From NCBI GenBank assembly GCA_030272155.1, contig CP126198.1, positions 62,001-126,000 on the forward strand: a stretch of DNA of 64,000 bases. The letters run 5' to 3'. Of this stretch, positions 1-10,821 are shown in pieces. The notes beneath the pieces are model-generated. The model searched no databases and was not told the DNA's origin. It was given only the letters and a program-made list of their open reading frames with translations. The translations under genes were made by a program, and so were the position numbers. Source of the stretch: Tetradesmus obliquus (Eukaryota > Chlorophyta > Chlorophyceae > Sphaeropleales > Scenedesmaceae). Every line of letters begins with the position of its first letter. Positions within the stretch are counted from its first letter, which is position 1.

Positions 1-211
1 GGAGGGCTGGCATGGGAGGAGCAATGGCGGAAGGGCAGCAGCAGTAGCAGCACGAGGAGGTGCTGGTTGTGTTGAGCAACCCCACCCACCACCAGTTGAT
101 TGACTCTCAGCAACAACTCTCTGCGATCACTCATCATGGCTGCTGACCAGTGCTAGCGCTGCTGCCACCTTACTCACTCCTGCTGCTGCTGCCGCCCGCT
201 GTCACCGTCAG
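1..211 (+). other. Intron or upstream part of the WD40 gene
   Basis: This stretch precedes the first WD40-gene exon I can support. It ends in a pyrimidine-containing tract and a CAG acceptor at 209-211. No coding segment matching the N-terminal acidic part of GRWD1 is visible, so earlier exons are probably outside the window. Confidence 0.5.
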
Positions 212-466
212 GCTGGTGCAGCAGTCGTGCGGCATCAACCGCGTGCGCAGCTGCCCGCAGCAGCCGGGGCTGGTGGCGCTGTGGGGCGACAACGGCAGCG
301 TGCGGCTGCTGGACGTGGCGGCGCAGCTGTCGCAGCTGGCGGCTGAGGTGGAGGTGGCCAGCAAGGCAGCCAGCAAAACACAGGTGGGGGGGGGCGGCAG
401 GAGGTGTGCAAAAGCGGCAGCGGCAGGAGCAGCAGCGGCAGGGGCGGCGGCGGCGGCGGCAGCACC

Positions 467-516
<50 letters not shown>

Positions 517-2910
517 TACGGACGCCAGAAGCAAGGGATAGATATGCAGCAAGTAGTGTGTTGTGGACAGCAGCAGCTGCAGGCGTTGGTTCTGATGCCT
601 CAGCAAAAAGAGCCCAGCGCTGCTGAAGCTGTTGCCACTCCAGCACACCAACGTCTTCTGCAGAAGCAGCAGCGGCCTGCGTCGATCACGGAGCAGCAGC
701 CGAGGCCAGCTGTCACCTGGCTGCTGCAGCACGCTCTTTCACAGTCAGCCGCTGCGCACGGGTTTGAACAGTGCTGCTGCTGCTGCTGCCGCTGCTGCTG
801 CTGCCGCGGCTGCTGCTGCTGCTGCTGCTGCAGGTGAACCCGCTGCAGACTCATGCTCACGCCACGGAAGGCTTTGCCGTGGACTGGAGCCGCGTCAAGG
901 CTGGGCGGCTGGCCAGCGGCGACTGCAGGAAGCACATTCACGTATGGGAGCCGCAGGAGGGGGGGCGCTGGCAGGTGCGGGGTGTTGGGGCAGTGGGGCG
1001 GCTGGGGTGGCTGGGGGTGACGTAGGGGTTGGCAACCGCTGGCGAGTGCGCGGGGGCTGCTGGCCTGGCTGTGCGGCCTGGATAGTGTGCATTAGGGGCT
1101 GCCACCAGATTGCTGCAGTGCTGTCTTCTGCTTTGCAACCAGTTCAACTGTGGCTTCCTGTGGTGTGTGTTGTGTGACGCCAGCGTGCAGCACAGGCAGC
1201 TGTCTGACCTGCACATGTGCTATGTGTGGCCTGCTCCGTGCTTCCCTGCTCCCTGCTTCCTTTGCGCCAGGTGTCGTCGCCGTACAACGGTCACAGCGGC
1301 AGCGTGGAGGACCTGCAGTGGTCGCCCAGCGAGGAGAGCGTGTTTGCCAGCTGCAGCACGGACAAGAGCATCTGCATCTTTGACACGCGAGAGCGCAGCA
1401 AGGCCATGCTGCAGGTGGGACACAACGGCAGCAGCAGCAGCAGCAGCAGCAGTGGCGGTTGCGGCGGTGGCGGCAGCGACATCAGCAGCAGTGCGGCCAT
1501 GTGTCATCAGGATACGCCAGCCGCACTGCAAGTGTTCAGCAGGGCAGCAGCTGGCTAGGGCCTGGCCTGGGGCCTGGCACACGCTGCACGGCAGCTGCTG
1601 TGTGCCTGCAGTGGGGCTGGCATGATGCAGCAGCGGCAGCGCAGCCCGCAGCGCACAGTGAGGGTTTCTGTCCCGTTGTATTGTATCGCAGAGCTTATGC
1701 AGCATTCTCATACACATAAAAACTGTGCTAAGCTTCGCTGTGTTTTGTCGCCAACCTGCCACTGCTCTCCTGTTGCTGCTGCTGCTGCTGTGTAAAAAAC
1801 AACAACCAGGTGGCTGCTGCGGACTGCGACGTGAACGTGCTGAGCTGGAACGGGCTGGTGGGGTACATGCTGGCCAGCGGGGCTGATGACGGCGGGCTGC
1901 GCGTGTGGGACCTGCGGTCCTTCAGGGAGGGCGGCTTCGTGAGCCAGTTCAACTTCCACAGGTGGGTGGTGCTTTGTGGGTGGGGAGTGGGGGCGAGGGT
2001 CCTGTGTGGCGGCTGCTGCGTGCATGCCATGAGCACTACGCACTGCTCGTACACTTTCTGTGTATCTCTGTCAATATCCATGCATGCACATGCGTTGGGA
2101 GAGCTGCAACAGCATGCACTGATCAGCAAAGCCCGGCGCTGAATGGTACCAAGCTCTGCTTTGCTGACTGCACTGCCTGTGTTCAATGGCTGCTGCCGTG
2201 CCCCTGCAGGAGCCACATCACCAGTGTGGAGTGGTCGCCCTACGAGTCGTCCATGCTGGCCACCACAGGGGGGGACAACCAGGTGCGGCGGCTGGCTGGC
2301 TGGGGCGCAGAATGTGTGTACACACACGGGGGCTGCATGCGGTCATGGCAGCTGTGCATGTTCGCAGCTGCATCCTGTACAGCACATTGTCAGCAATCAC
2401 GGGTCAAGATGACGCATGCAGGCTTGGCCAGGCTCTGAAGTGTGCCACGCGGTACGCACGTGGACGCACCCAGTCCTGGGGCGTCCGCATGTGACTGCGT
2501 CATGTGGAGCTTGATCACATGTTCCCCACCCTGTCACTTTTCCTGTCACTTGATGTTACATGCTCTTCCTGCCAGGCGCTGGTGTGGGACCTGGCGCTGG
2601 AGGCGCGACCCTGAAGAACAAGCTGGTTCACACGTTACTTACCCTGTTACTTTCCATGGTATTTCATGTCACATTCTTTTCTTGCCAGGCGCTGGTGTGG
2701 GACTTGGCGCTGGAGCGTGACCCCGAAGAGGAGGCCGCGCTGGCCCCCGAGGGCAACGCCAGCCTGCAGGAGGCCCTGCCCAGCCAGCTGCTGTTTGTGC
2801 ACGCTGGGCAAAGTGACATCAAGGAGCTGCACTGGCACAGCCAGATCCCCGGCATGCTGGCCACCACAGCAGCAGACGGCTTCAACCTGTTCCGGCCCAG
2901 CAACCTGTAG
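212..2910 (+). CDS. GRWD1: Glutamate-rich WD40 protein, GRWD1/RRB1 type (3' part)
   Basis: This is the C-terminal two thirds of a GRWD1 (animals) / RRB1 (yeast) homologue, a WD40 propeller protein that in those organisms works in nucleolar 60S ribosome assembly and binds ribosomal protein L3 and histones. Exons: 212-383, 834-974, 1271-1414, 1810-1961, 2210-2282, 2689-2910 (stop TAG); phases agree at every junction. Family landmarks in order are [100 protein letters not shown] split over two exons, and a closing [16 protein letters not shown] and [10 protein letters not shown]. The start codon and acidic N-terminus are not in the window. A second copy of the last-exon edge lies in the preceding intron. 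The family call is firm; function is inferred from homologues. Confidence 0.9.
771..833 (+). repeat. CTG run at a 3' splice site
   Basis: An interrupted (CTG)n run fills the place of the pyrimidine tract directly before the exon starting at 834. The same intron opens with CAG/GCG-rich sequence at 403-514. Confidence 0.85.
2555..2617 (+). repeat. Intronic copy of the last WD40-gene exon edge
   Basis: The segment repeats the acceptor and first codons of the final exon (source 2672-2736), including gccag followed by the codons for ALVWDLALE. After about 45 bases the match fades. The true exon is the downstream one because only it continues into the conserved C-terminus. Confidence 0.75.
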
Positions 2911-4152
2911 CGCAGCACTGAGAAATGTAGCATTGGTCGCTGTGTGTGTGCGTGTGCGTTGTGCATTGTGCATTGTGCGTTGTATGTGCGTCTGCTGCGT
3001 ATATCATTTGTGGTTCACTGTGTCAGCAGCAGCCACATTGGCTGGTGCTGCGGTGAGCAGCAACGGCAGCACTGGTGCTGCTGCTGCTGCTGCTGGTATG
3101 CGGCACAGCAGCCGCTGATGAACAAGGGAGCAGCGACAGGACACTGCTGCTACGCGTAGGTCTTGGGATGACTGCTTGCCAGCTGCGCCAGCGCTCGTCG
3201 CTTCCTGCAAGCTGTGCTTGTGCTGGAATGTGCAGGACTAATACCAACTTGGGTGTGGCAATGTGTAGGCGCAAGGCAGCTGGCCTCTCCTTGGACTGCT
3301 GCAGATCTGGGGACGTGGATTAAAACCCAGCACATGGATGAACCCAGCAGGATTGGCAGTCTTTGTGCCTGGCCCACCAAGCAGCTGTGTGGCTTCGCAG
3401 GATGCTGTTCTGTACCTGCTGCTTGACAGGTACAGGTTAAGCAATGGCGTGGTTGAGCCATCAGTTCTGGCATGCTATGCGAGTGCTGCTTTGCTGCTGA
3501 CAAGCACAGACTTGTGCCTGTGCAGATGTGCATTCTTCTTGGTTTTGATGTGGTTTGCAGCAGCAGTACATTGTCCGGGGTATTGCAGAGAACACCAAGG
3601 CACGCGTGCAGTCAGCATGCACAAATGTGCACATAATATGCTATGTGTAGGCAGGATATGCTGCCCATGTGTGGTGCAGGGCCAGATCTGGTTGTCATAT
3701 GTACGCCACCTGTCAACATGCGTGTGATGGCTGTCACATTGTGTCATGTCGCGGCATGCAGTGCATTGCACTTGCTGGCTCTTGCGAAGTCGCCTGCAAG
3801 CTGCACGTTGTGGGGTGGCATGCTGCGTGCTTCTATTTTGCCATCTGGATCCACACTTCTTGAGTTCTGTTGAGTTGGTAGGCTGATGTGCTGAGTGCGG
3901 CAGCAATAGCATGTGCAGCACAAATCACAGCTGCTGCTGTAGCAGCTGAGCTGTACTGCACAGCTCAGATCTTGCCACTTTGCCAGCAGCTACAGCCTTA
4001 TCATAGTGTCAATTTTTTTTGCCAAACATCGTGTCTCTTCATGACATGGTTGTAGCACTTCAGCACCTTGACCGAACCAGGGTTGTTCTGCGGACCGGTG
4101 GGATATAGCAGCAGTTGCGAACGATCATGCATTGTGCGGTGTCCATTTTAAC
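2911..4152. other. Intergenic: 3' flank of the WD40 gene and upstream of the thioesterase
   Basis: No supported gene. The first part is presumably 3' UTR. It has TG-rich stretches (2940-2990) and a T8 run near 4010. I see no clear poly-A signal or core promoter motif. Confidence 0.5.
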
Positions 4153-4509
4153 ATGAAATCGTTTCTGTTTAGTCCGATCAGCCTTGCCTCACGAAACACG
4201 GCCCGGCTGCGGTCAAAGCATACAGCCACAGCCCTGCTCGACCAGCTGCTCGACATGGGCAAGATCGTAATCCCCAGGCCCCCAAATGCAGTAGTAGCGC
4301 AAGAAAGCGCTTGTTCAGACGTTCTGCCGTTCACCTACAACATCAGCGCCTTCAGGGGCCGCAACTTTGAGGAGAGGGGCCTGCTGCTGCACTACACGCC
4401 TCCACAGGTGGGAGTGCTCCTCCCACACCCAGCGCTGCTGCCTTCATTTCGTGCCCCTGCCACTGCAGATACCTTGATGTGCTCATTCTGGTTGCATTGG
4501 ACGATGCCA

Positions 4510-4564
<55 letters not shown>

Positions 4565-7500
4565 AACTGTGGCGTGCAGGAGGCTGGCGCCGCACCCAAG
4601 CAGCGGCCTCCCAGTGACTCCTACCTGTCCATCACCTACCCCTTCACCAGCAATGAGCTGCTGCGAGACCAGGTGAGGCCAGAACTAGGGGTTTCTGGTC
4701 AGGGCCCAAGTGCGCAAGCCACCACACAATGCCCTGCGCCTGCAGCAGTGTACAGTGTCACCCAGAAGTGCAGTGCGCGTTCTGCAGCACCGCCACCACA
4801 CTTCCTGCACCCGGCACTCTGACCCTTTGCCCTTGCTGCCCGGCAACTGCTGCAACTCTTGTCTGCTTGCTGACTTTCCGCCCCTGCTGCTGCCACTGCC
4901 TGCAGTACCAGCGCTTCTCCAGCCCCTTTTTGCGTGTGGGCCTGCTGCTGGAGGACATGGACAGCTTCGCCGCTGATGTGGCAACACGCCACCTGGGCGG
5001 GCTGCCGCCTGGCTACACAGTGGTCACTGCCACAGTCGACAAGGTGGCATTCGCCACGGCACGTGCGGCAGCAGGGGCAGGGGCAGCAGCAGCAGCAGCT
5101 GGCGATGACAGCACAGCAGCAGCAGCAGCAGCAGCAGGTGAAGCAGCAGCAGCAGATGTAGGCAGCCCGCCGCACAAGTTGCCGCCAGGCTGGGGTCCTG
5201 CAGCACAGCAGCAGCAGCAGCCGGCTGCTGGCGACAGCGCCACGCTGCAGTCGCCACTCACGCTGCACAGCGATCTGCGGCTGGCTGGGCAGGTTGCCTG
5301 GGCTGGTCGCACCAGCATGGAGGTGGTGGTGGAGGTCAGCACAGCAGCAGTAGCACTGCCAGATGCATCTGCAGACGCAGCAGCAGCAGCAGCAGATGGT
5401 GAGCTGGACGACGCACCAGTAGCAGCAGCAGCAGCAGCAGGGGCCAGCTACAGCAGGCGCTGGCTGCACCGGGCTATTGCGCACTTCATTATGGTGCTGC
5501 GGCCCACTGGCAGCAGCAGCAGCGGCGGCAGCAGTGGGGGTGTGGCAGTGCCTGGTGTGGTGCCTGGCACTGACCTGGAGCAGCTGCACTTTGATGCAGG
5601 TGGGCAAGGGCAGGGACAAGGGCATGAACCGCAACTGCTGTTGTGCAATTTGAAGCAGGCGCCAGGTGCCTTCTAGTGTCATTTCGGTGGTTAGCCAGTA
5701 GTCGGCCGTGCAGCAATGCATCATTGCACACAGGCAGGTGTTCTTGCCGGCTGGGGATGTTGGTTTGCTGGTCAGTTGGGCCCCATTGGCAGCGCACATT
5801 GAATTATGGGATAAGCCACATGCTGAAGAGCTTGCTTGCGCCTTGCACAACAACTCACGCAACAACAGGTATGAATAAGGTGGTTGGCTGCCGTGGCCTG
5901 CTGCTGTGTTGTTGCTGCTGCAGCGGCTGAGCGCTCTGCTGCCAACCGTGCGCGACGAGCCAGCAAGCGGCTGCTGACAGGCACAGAGCCAGCAGGCGAT
6001 GAGGTGAGGGGATGAGGTGAGGGGATGAGGTGAGGGGTTGGGGCAGCAGGCCATGAGGTGAGGGGTTGAGGTGAGGGGTTGGGGCAGCAGGCCATGAGGT
6101 GAGGGGATGAGGTGAGGGGTTGGGGCAGCAGGCCATGAGGTGAGGGGTTGGGGCAGCAGGCCATGAGGTGGGGTAGCAGCCCGGCTGTCAGGGCCTGACA
6201 CACACTCGATGTCTGCGTCAATGCGCATGCTGCTGTGCGCAACACTACACGACACTAGTATGGGCATTGCTATGATGATGCTGCGACCGTCATACTGCTG
6301 CATTATGATGCTGCGACCGTCATACTGCTGCAGGCAGTGCTGTCCTACTGTGCTGTGCCTCTTTTGTATCGGGATTTCATGGCGCTGTGCTGCACTCCTG
6401 CTGCTGCTGCTGCTGCTGCCGCAGGTGAGCCTGCTGTATGAGCTGGCTGAGGAGCAGCTGCAGCGCCAGATAGCGCAGCGCGAGGAGCACGAGGCGCTGA
6501 GCTGGGCGGCATCAGCCAGCACGGCAGGCAGGTGAGGTGCTGCCCAGGCGGAAGCAGCAGCAGCAGGCAGTAGCAAGAGGAGCAGCAGCCTGATTGTTGT
6601 GTTCTTGCTGGGCCCAGCCACATGCTCCGCAGTGCACTATATGGCAAGCTGTGCTCTTGCATGCTTCCTCATTTTGCTACCTGGCTCGCAGCCGCACTTG
6701 CGCAATCATTGGCGGCATTCGTTGCTGCTGCGTTGCCCCTGCAGGCCGCCGCAGCTGCCAGGCCAGCCTGCAGCGCTGGGCCCTGTGCCGATGTCTTGCA
6801 GCAGCCAGAGCCACCTGGCCATCATGCACCGCCAGGACCGCAACAACGCGGGCAGCATCTTCGGGGGCCACCTGCTGCGGCTGGCGGCTGAGCTGGCCTA
6901 CTCCACAGCAGTGCTGCATGCGGGGCGGCACTGTGAGGCGGTGGCCATGGGTGATGTGGCCTTCAAGCAGCCCGTGCCCATCGGCTGCGTGCTGGAGATG
7001 CGCGCCAAGGTGGGTCAGCAGCAGCAGCCTGCTTGTTGTGTCTTGGCTGGGTTTCCAACCATATGCTTTGAACTACACAAAGGCCTGCTGCGCTCTTGCA
7101 TGCTGCTGAACGTGTGCAGGTGCGGCCAGGCTGGCGTACCACACATGATGGCCGCGTGTTGGAGATGCGCGCCAAGGTTCGCTGTTGGTCACTGCTGCCG
7201 CTGCTGCTGTTTACTTTGTTGTGGTTGAGGTTATGGTACTGTTCTGCGCAAGCAGGGGTAGGTGCGCTGCGGCAACTGTCTGTTGGGCTGTGCTGTGCAC
7301 CAAGACAGGTGACCACCATGCTGCTGCCTGCAGGTTTGCTGCTGGTGCTGCACTCCGCTGCAGGTGGTGTACAAGGCTGGCAGCATGCTGTCTATCTGCT
7401 GGGCTGCTGTGCTGGCCGCAGATGGTGTACACGGCTGGCAGTTGTCTTTCCGGCTGTGCTGCATCAAGGCTGATCGACATGCTGCTGACTGCTGCTTGCC

Positions 7501-8197
7501 CGCCCTGCACTTCCCTGCAGGTGGTGTACACAGCAGGCGCGCTGATGCGTGTGACTGTGGTGGCCACCAAGCACCAGCAGCTCATGGAGCAGCGCAGCGC
7601 CAGCGAGCTGCAGTCATCCGTCACCAACGTGAGGCTGCAGCAGCAGCAGCAGCAGCAGCTGCGGGGTTCCCGGCAGATCAGCTTGGTCAGCCCCTGGAGT
7701 CTGCTGCAGTGCACCTGCAGCATCCTGCACTGAGTCTGCTTGCACTGCAGCGGTGGTGAGAATGCGTGCATGTAGTGTGCTTGCACCAAGCTCATGGAGC
7801 AGCGCAATGCCAGTGAGCTGCAGTCCTACGTCACCAACGTGAGGACCGTCAGGACAGCTCTAGGCGCAGCTCTGCATGGTGTGGTAGTGATGATTGCTGC
7901 AGTACTTTGAGTTGGTGCTGGCTGCCGTCGCCCTCCTGCTGAACTGCATGTAATGCTACTGCTGCACCCGCTGCCCCTCACTGTGCAACGTGCACCCCGC
8001 AGGACTTCACGTTTGTGCTGGCTGCCGTGGGCAGTGCGCCGCTGCGCCCTGTGGAGCCGGAGAGCCTAAGAGAGGCGCTGCAGTACCTGGCGGCACACCG
8101 GCAGCACACCAGTGACGGCTACAGCGCGCCGGCGCTGCTGCTGCGGGACGGCATGGAGCATGTGCTGCTGGCTGGGGAGGGCGCGGCTGCGCATTAG
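4153..8197 (+). CDS. ACOT9: Acyl-CoA thioesterase, ACOT9-like (two hot-dog domains)
   Basis: This predicted thioesterase hydrolyses acyl-CoA to free fatty acid and CoA; animal ACOT9 is mitochondrial. Exons: 4153-4407, 4580-4672, 4906-5599, 5924-6003, 6425-6531, 6745-7009, 7521-7628, 8003-8197 (stop TAG), giving 598 residues with phases closed throughout. The ATG at 4153 is chosen because the following 30 residues are Ser/Arg-rich without acids, as in a mitochondrial presequence. The first hot-dog domain covers about residues 117-320 (SSPFLRVGLLLEDMDSFAADV near its start, RRWLHRAIAHFIMV near its end) and carries a long Ala/Gln/Gly-rich insert coded by CAG/GCA repeats. A basic linker (AERSAANRARRASKRLL) matches ACOT9. 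The second hot-dog domain has HRQDRNNAGSIFGGHLLRLA followed by VAMGDVAFKQPVPIG. Introns contain copies of exon edges. The substrate is unknown. Confidence 0.87.
4511..4563 (+). repeat. (CTG)n microsatellite in thioesterase intron 1
   Basis: About 17 uninterrupted CTG units lie just before the acceptor of exon 2, in the sense direction of the gene. Confidence 0.9.
6000..6178 (+). repeat. Minisatellite in thioesterase intron 4
   Basis: The repeat is built from short units of the form gatgaggtgagggg and ggttggggcagcaggccat, starting at the exon 4 donor itself. The donor hexamer gtgagg therefore recurs about ten times, giving many decoy 5' splice sites. Confidence 0.85.
7126..7445 (+). repeat. 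Intronic copies of thioesterase exon 6 and 7 edges
   Basis: Around 7141-7178 the 3' edge of exon 6 (codons for VLEMRAK) is repeated. Around 7357-7386 and 7420-7445 the 5' edge of exon 7 (gtggtgtacacggctggc type) is repeated. The real exon 7 at 7521 is the only one that reads on into the conserved segment. Confidence 0.7.
7782..7848 (+). repeat. Copy of thioesterase exon 7 3' edge
   Basis: This repeats 7568-7634, including the codons for LMEQR..SELQS, VTN and the gtgagg donor, with a few substitutions. It sits in intron 7. Confidence 0.8.
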
Positions 8198-8480
8198 TTG
8201 CAGCAAGCAATAGCTGGGTGGTGTGTGGGATGGTCAGCATGGGTGCGGCTGTTTTGTGTCATCTCGTGCACGTGTATGTTTTGTGAGCAGGCATATTGCC
8301 TCTCGCCGTTGCAGCAGCCACCGTCAGGGCTGCTTCAAGCGTCGCTGGTGCTGCACAGGATGTTGGTTCGGAGCATATGCTCCACATGCATGTGCTGGTG
8401 GCAGGGGAGGGCGCGGCTGCGTAGTTAGTTGCGGGTGGCACGACCATGACTTGTGGTTGCAACGGATAGCGTTTGTGTTG

Positions 8481-8680
8481 CAGATGATGCACACAGGGTG
8501 CAGATGATGCACACAGGGTGCAGATGATGCACACAGGGTGCAGATGATGCACACAGGGTGCAGATGATGCACACAGGGTGCAGATGATGCACACAGGGTG
8601 CAGATGATGCACACAGGGTGCAGATGATGCACACAGGGTGCAGATGATGCACACAGGGTGCAGATGATGCACACAGGGTG
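8481..8680 (+). repeat. Perfect 20-bp tandem array, 10 copies
   Basis: Ten head-to-tail copies of cagatgatgcacacagggtg without any substitution, exactly 200 bp. One strand is open in frame for long stretches only because the unit lacks stops in that frame. The lack of divergence suggests recent amplification. Confidence 0.97.
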
Positions 8681-8906
8681 CCAGACATCAATTATCAGGG
8701 TCTTCTCCCGCGGCTGTGGTGTCCTGGACTGCCAGGCTGGCTCTACATGGCTGAAGGTCCTCAAGGACTGCAGCTAAGCAGGCAGCATCGACCTATCTGT
8801 TTTTGGCGCCTGCTTAGCTGCTCGTGCATGCCTTCAAACGTTGCGGTTGTCTCTCACACGTGCTCCCTGTCAGCTGGAATATAGACCCGGTGCCAGCTGG
8901 CAGGGT

Positions 8907-8922
8907 TGTAAACAGTATGTAA
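8907..8922 (+). terminator. Candidate poly-A signals (TGTAA twice)
   Basis: TGTAA occurs at 8907-8911 and 8918-8922, about 710 bp after the thioesterase stop. TGTAA is the known poly-A signal of chlorophycean algae. Assignment to this gene is inferred from position. Confidence 0.4.
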
Positions 8923-9295
8923 CATGTGTGGTATATATATCCGAAAATATGCCCCTCCTATGTGCAATTGATTCGCAGACCACGTTGGTGAGGAGTTGCG
9001 GACGCGTTGCTTTGACGTACGTGAGAGCGCAGGACCTGACACGGTCCTCCATTGCTCAGGCTGAGGTAAGCACGATACTACGTTGCTTCGCAGCAGCTGC
9101 AGGTCGCATTAACTCGTATACTCGACAGGAACAGGAAAAGCATGCTAGCTTGCGCGCCTTACGCACGTACTGCTGCTGTCACCGTTCCTGTACTGCTACG
9201 TGCCTCGCCGCGCTCCAGAGCCTGCCAACTGTGTCGAGGCATTGCTAATACTTTAAGCTATTGCAATGCAGGCGATCATACATTCAAGGTCAGCA

Positions 9296-10821
9296 ATGGC
9301 GCACAACCGTGGTCTAGCCCTGCTAGCGCTGGTGCTGCTGCTGGGTGGAGCACTGGCCAATGATGTTGTGCTGGAGTTCCTGGCTCTGGACTGCCACAGC
9401 AGGTGCGAGCAATCACGCACAAACAGGTCCCATCCTACTTGTCACACGGTGCCTACCGCAGCCGGAGAGTGCTGGGCTGTTACTGCGAGCCTGGGCGTGT
9501 CCCATAGAGCACCTGTGGACGCTGCTCTGCAGTGCTGGCAGAGCAGTGCTGGCTTCGTGGCCACGCTATATGTTCAGTGCGCATCCACCATTTGTAGTTG
9601 ATGTGCCTCAACCGTAACTCAACTGCTTACTAATCAACACCTGAATGTCTGTACTGCCTGGTGCCCCCTCCCATACCCACAGGCCCGTGCCTGGTGTGGC
9701 CATCACGCTGGAGGGCTGCGTGTACCGCCAGGACAATGATGGCAAGCCTTTTACTGTCATCACAGATGCCAACGGCATGGCGGGCTTCTACCGCAGCCCC
9801 ATGGTGGTGCAGTACTGCTCCGGCAGCGCCAGCCACATGTGCTCATGGAGCGCCACCAAGGGTGGCGATACATATGTAGCTGACATCACGGTGGGTGCTG
9901 CCTGGTGCTTGCCTGTGGGATTGGCGTGGTTGGTATGCTGTGCAGGTCTAACCTGGGTGCATGGCCGCAGTTCTTATTTGAAGGCTGTAAGCGTTAATGC
10001 AATGTGGTCTGCCAGCTGGTGCAGTGTTATACGCACACTCTGTATGTTTCAAGGACACTGCCTTGCACAAGGTGGGGCAGCCGTTTGCTTGGGCCTGCAT
10101 CACATCATGTTGAGCTACAGCACTTCAGGCACATGCCACGCCACATTCACCAGCTCTGCTGGTGCCGGCAGCCTAGCTGAAAAAAGCAGCATAGATGTTT
10201 CAATCAGCTGGTGTGCTGCAGCTGCTCACCTAAACCTGCAATACAGCTGTGGATGTAGAAACCTGTAGTAGGCTTGTGGATGTGGATGTTTACAACGCTA
10301 TGCAAAGCGTGCCGATGATACTTATTGTGCTGCTGCTGCTGTTGCTGCTGCAGACCCTGGTCAACCAGACTGGCGCGCCCACCCCCATCACGCCTCACGC
10401 CTTTGCCGGCTGCAAGTGTGACGGCAGCGACGAGTGCGAGCCAGTGGTGCACTACCCCATCATCGTGCTCAAGCGCAGCGGCTGCCCATGCCCCAGCTCC
10501 GCCCCAAACCACCCTCACAATAATAACAATGATGGGGATCATGATGACGATGACGAGCCACGCCCGCTCAGCATCCAGCCGCTGCTGCCGCCCAGACTGT
10601 GCCCCACAACCTGCAGCATTGACTTGACAGACGGCAGCACCCGCACTGGCGCCTGCTACAGCAGCCTGCCCGCAGCAGCCGGCTCGCGGCGGCTGCTGGC
10701 AGACGCTGACGTGTGCCCCCAGGGCACCCTCAACACCCGCCAGCCCTGCGGCGGCTCTGCCGAGCAGTGCGGCGTGTGCTGTGTGCCGTACCACATCGAC
10801 TACCACCACACCCAGCCCTGA
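9296..10821 (+). CDS. Secreted Cys-rich protein of unknown function
   Basis: Three exons, 9296-9402, 9683-9890 and 10354-10821 (stop TGA), give 260 residues with matching phases. The ATG at 9296 begins a textbook signal peptide (MAHNRGLALLALVLLLGGALA), so the product should enter the secretory path; an in-frame ATG at 9266 would add ten polar residues in front and is less likely. Exon 2 contains PGVAITLEGCVY followed by TVITDANGMAGFYRSP, which resembles the G-x-x-V-x-L-x-G plus TDxxGxF pattern of carboxypeptidase-regulatory or Cna-B-like beta-sandwich modules. Exon 3 carries an N-glycosylation site (NQT), repeated Cys pairs, and a His/Asn/Asp run (HNNNNDGDHDDDDEPRP) that could bind metal ions. 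The module match is weak and the function is not known. Confidence 0.8.

Larger units (their letters stand above)
8198..9295. other. Intergenic: thioesterase 3' flank and upstream of the secreted-protein gene
   Basis: No gene is supported. The stretch holds a degraded copy of the thioesterase stop-codon region at about 8385-8435, a perfect 20-bp tandem array (8481-8680) and paired TGTAA motifs (8907-8922). Confidence 0.6.

Noticed and set aside
3150-3921. Open frames on both strands between the WD40 gene and thioesterase
   Set aside because: Short, overlapping in opposite directions, without recognisable domains or splice partners.
4699-6621. A 640-codon open frame on the minus strand
   Set aside because: It is antisense to the thioesterase exons and introns. 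It stays open because CAG-rich DNA lacks stops in several frames; it has no family motif.
8481-8680. CRISPR-like direct repeats
   Set aside because: The units touch each other with no spacers, and the DNA is nuclear eukaryotic.
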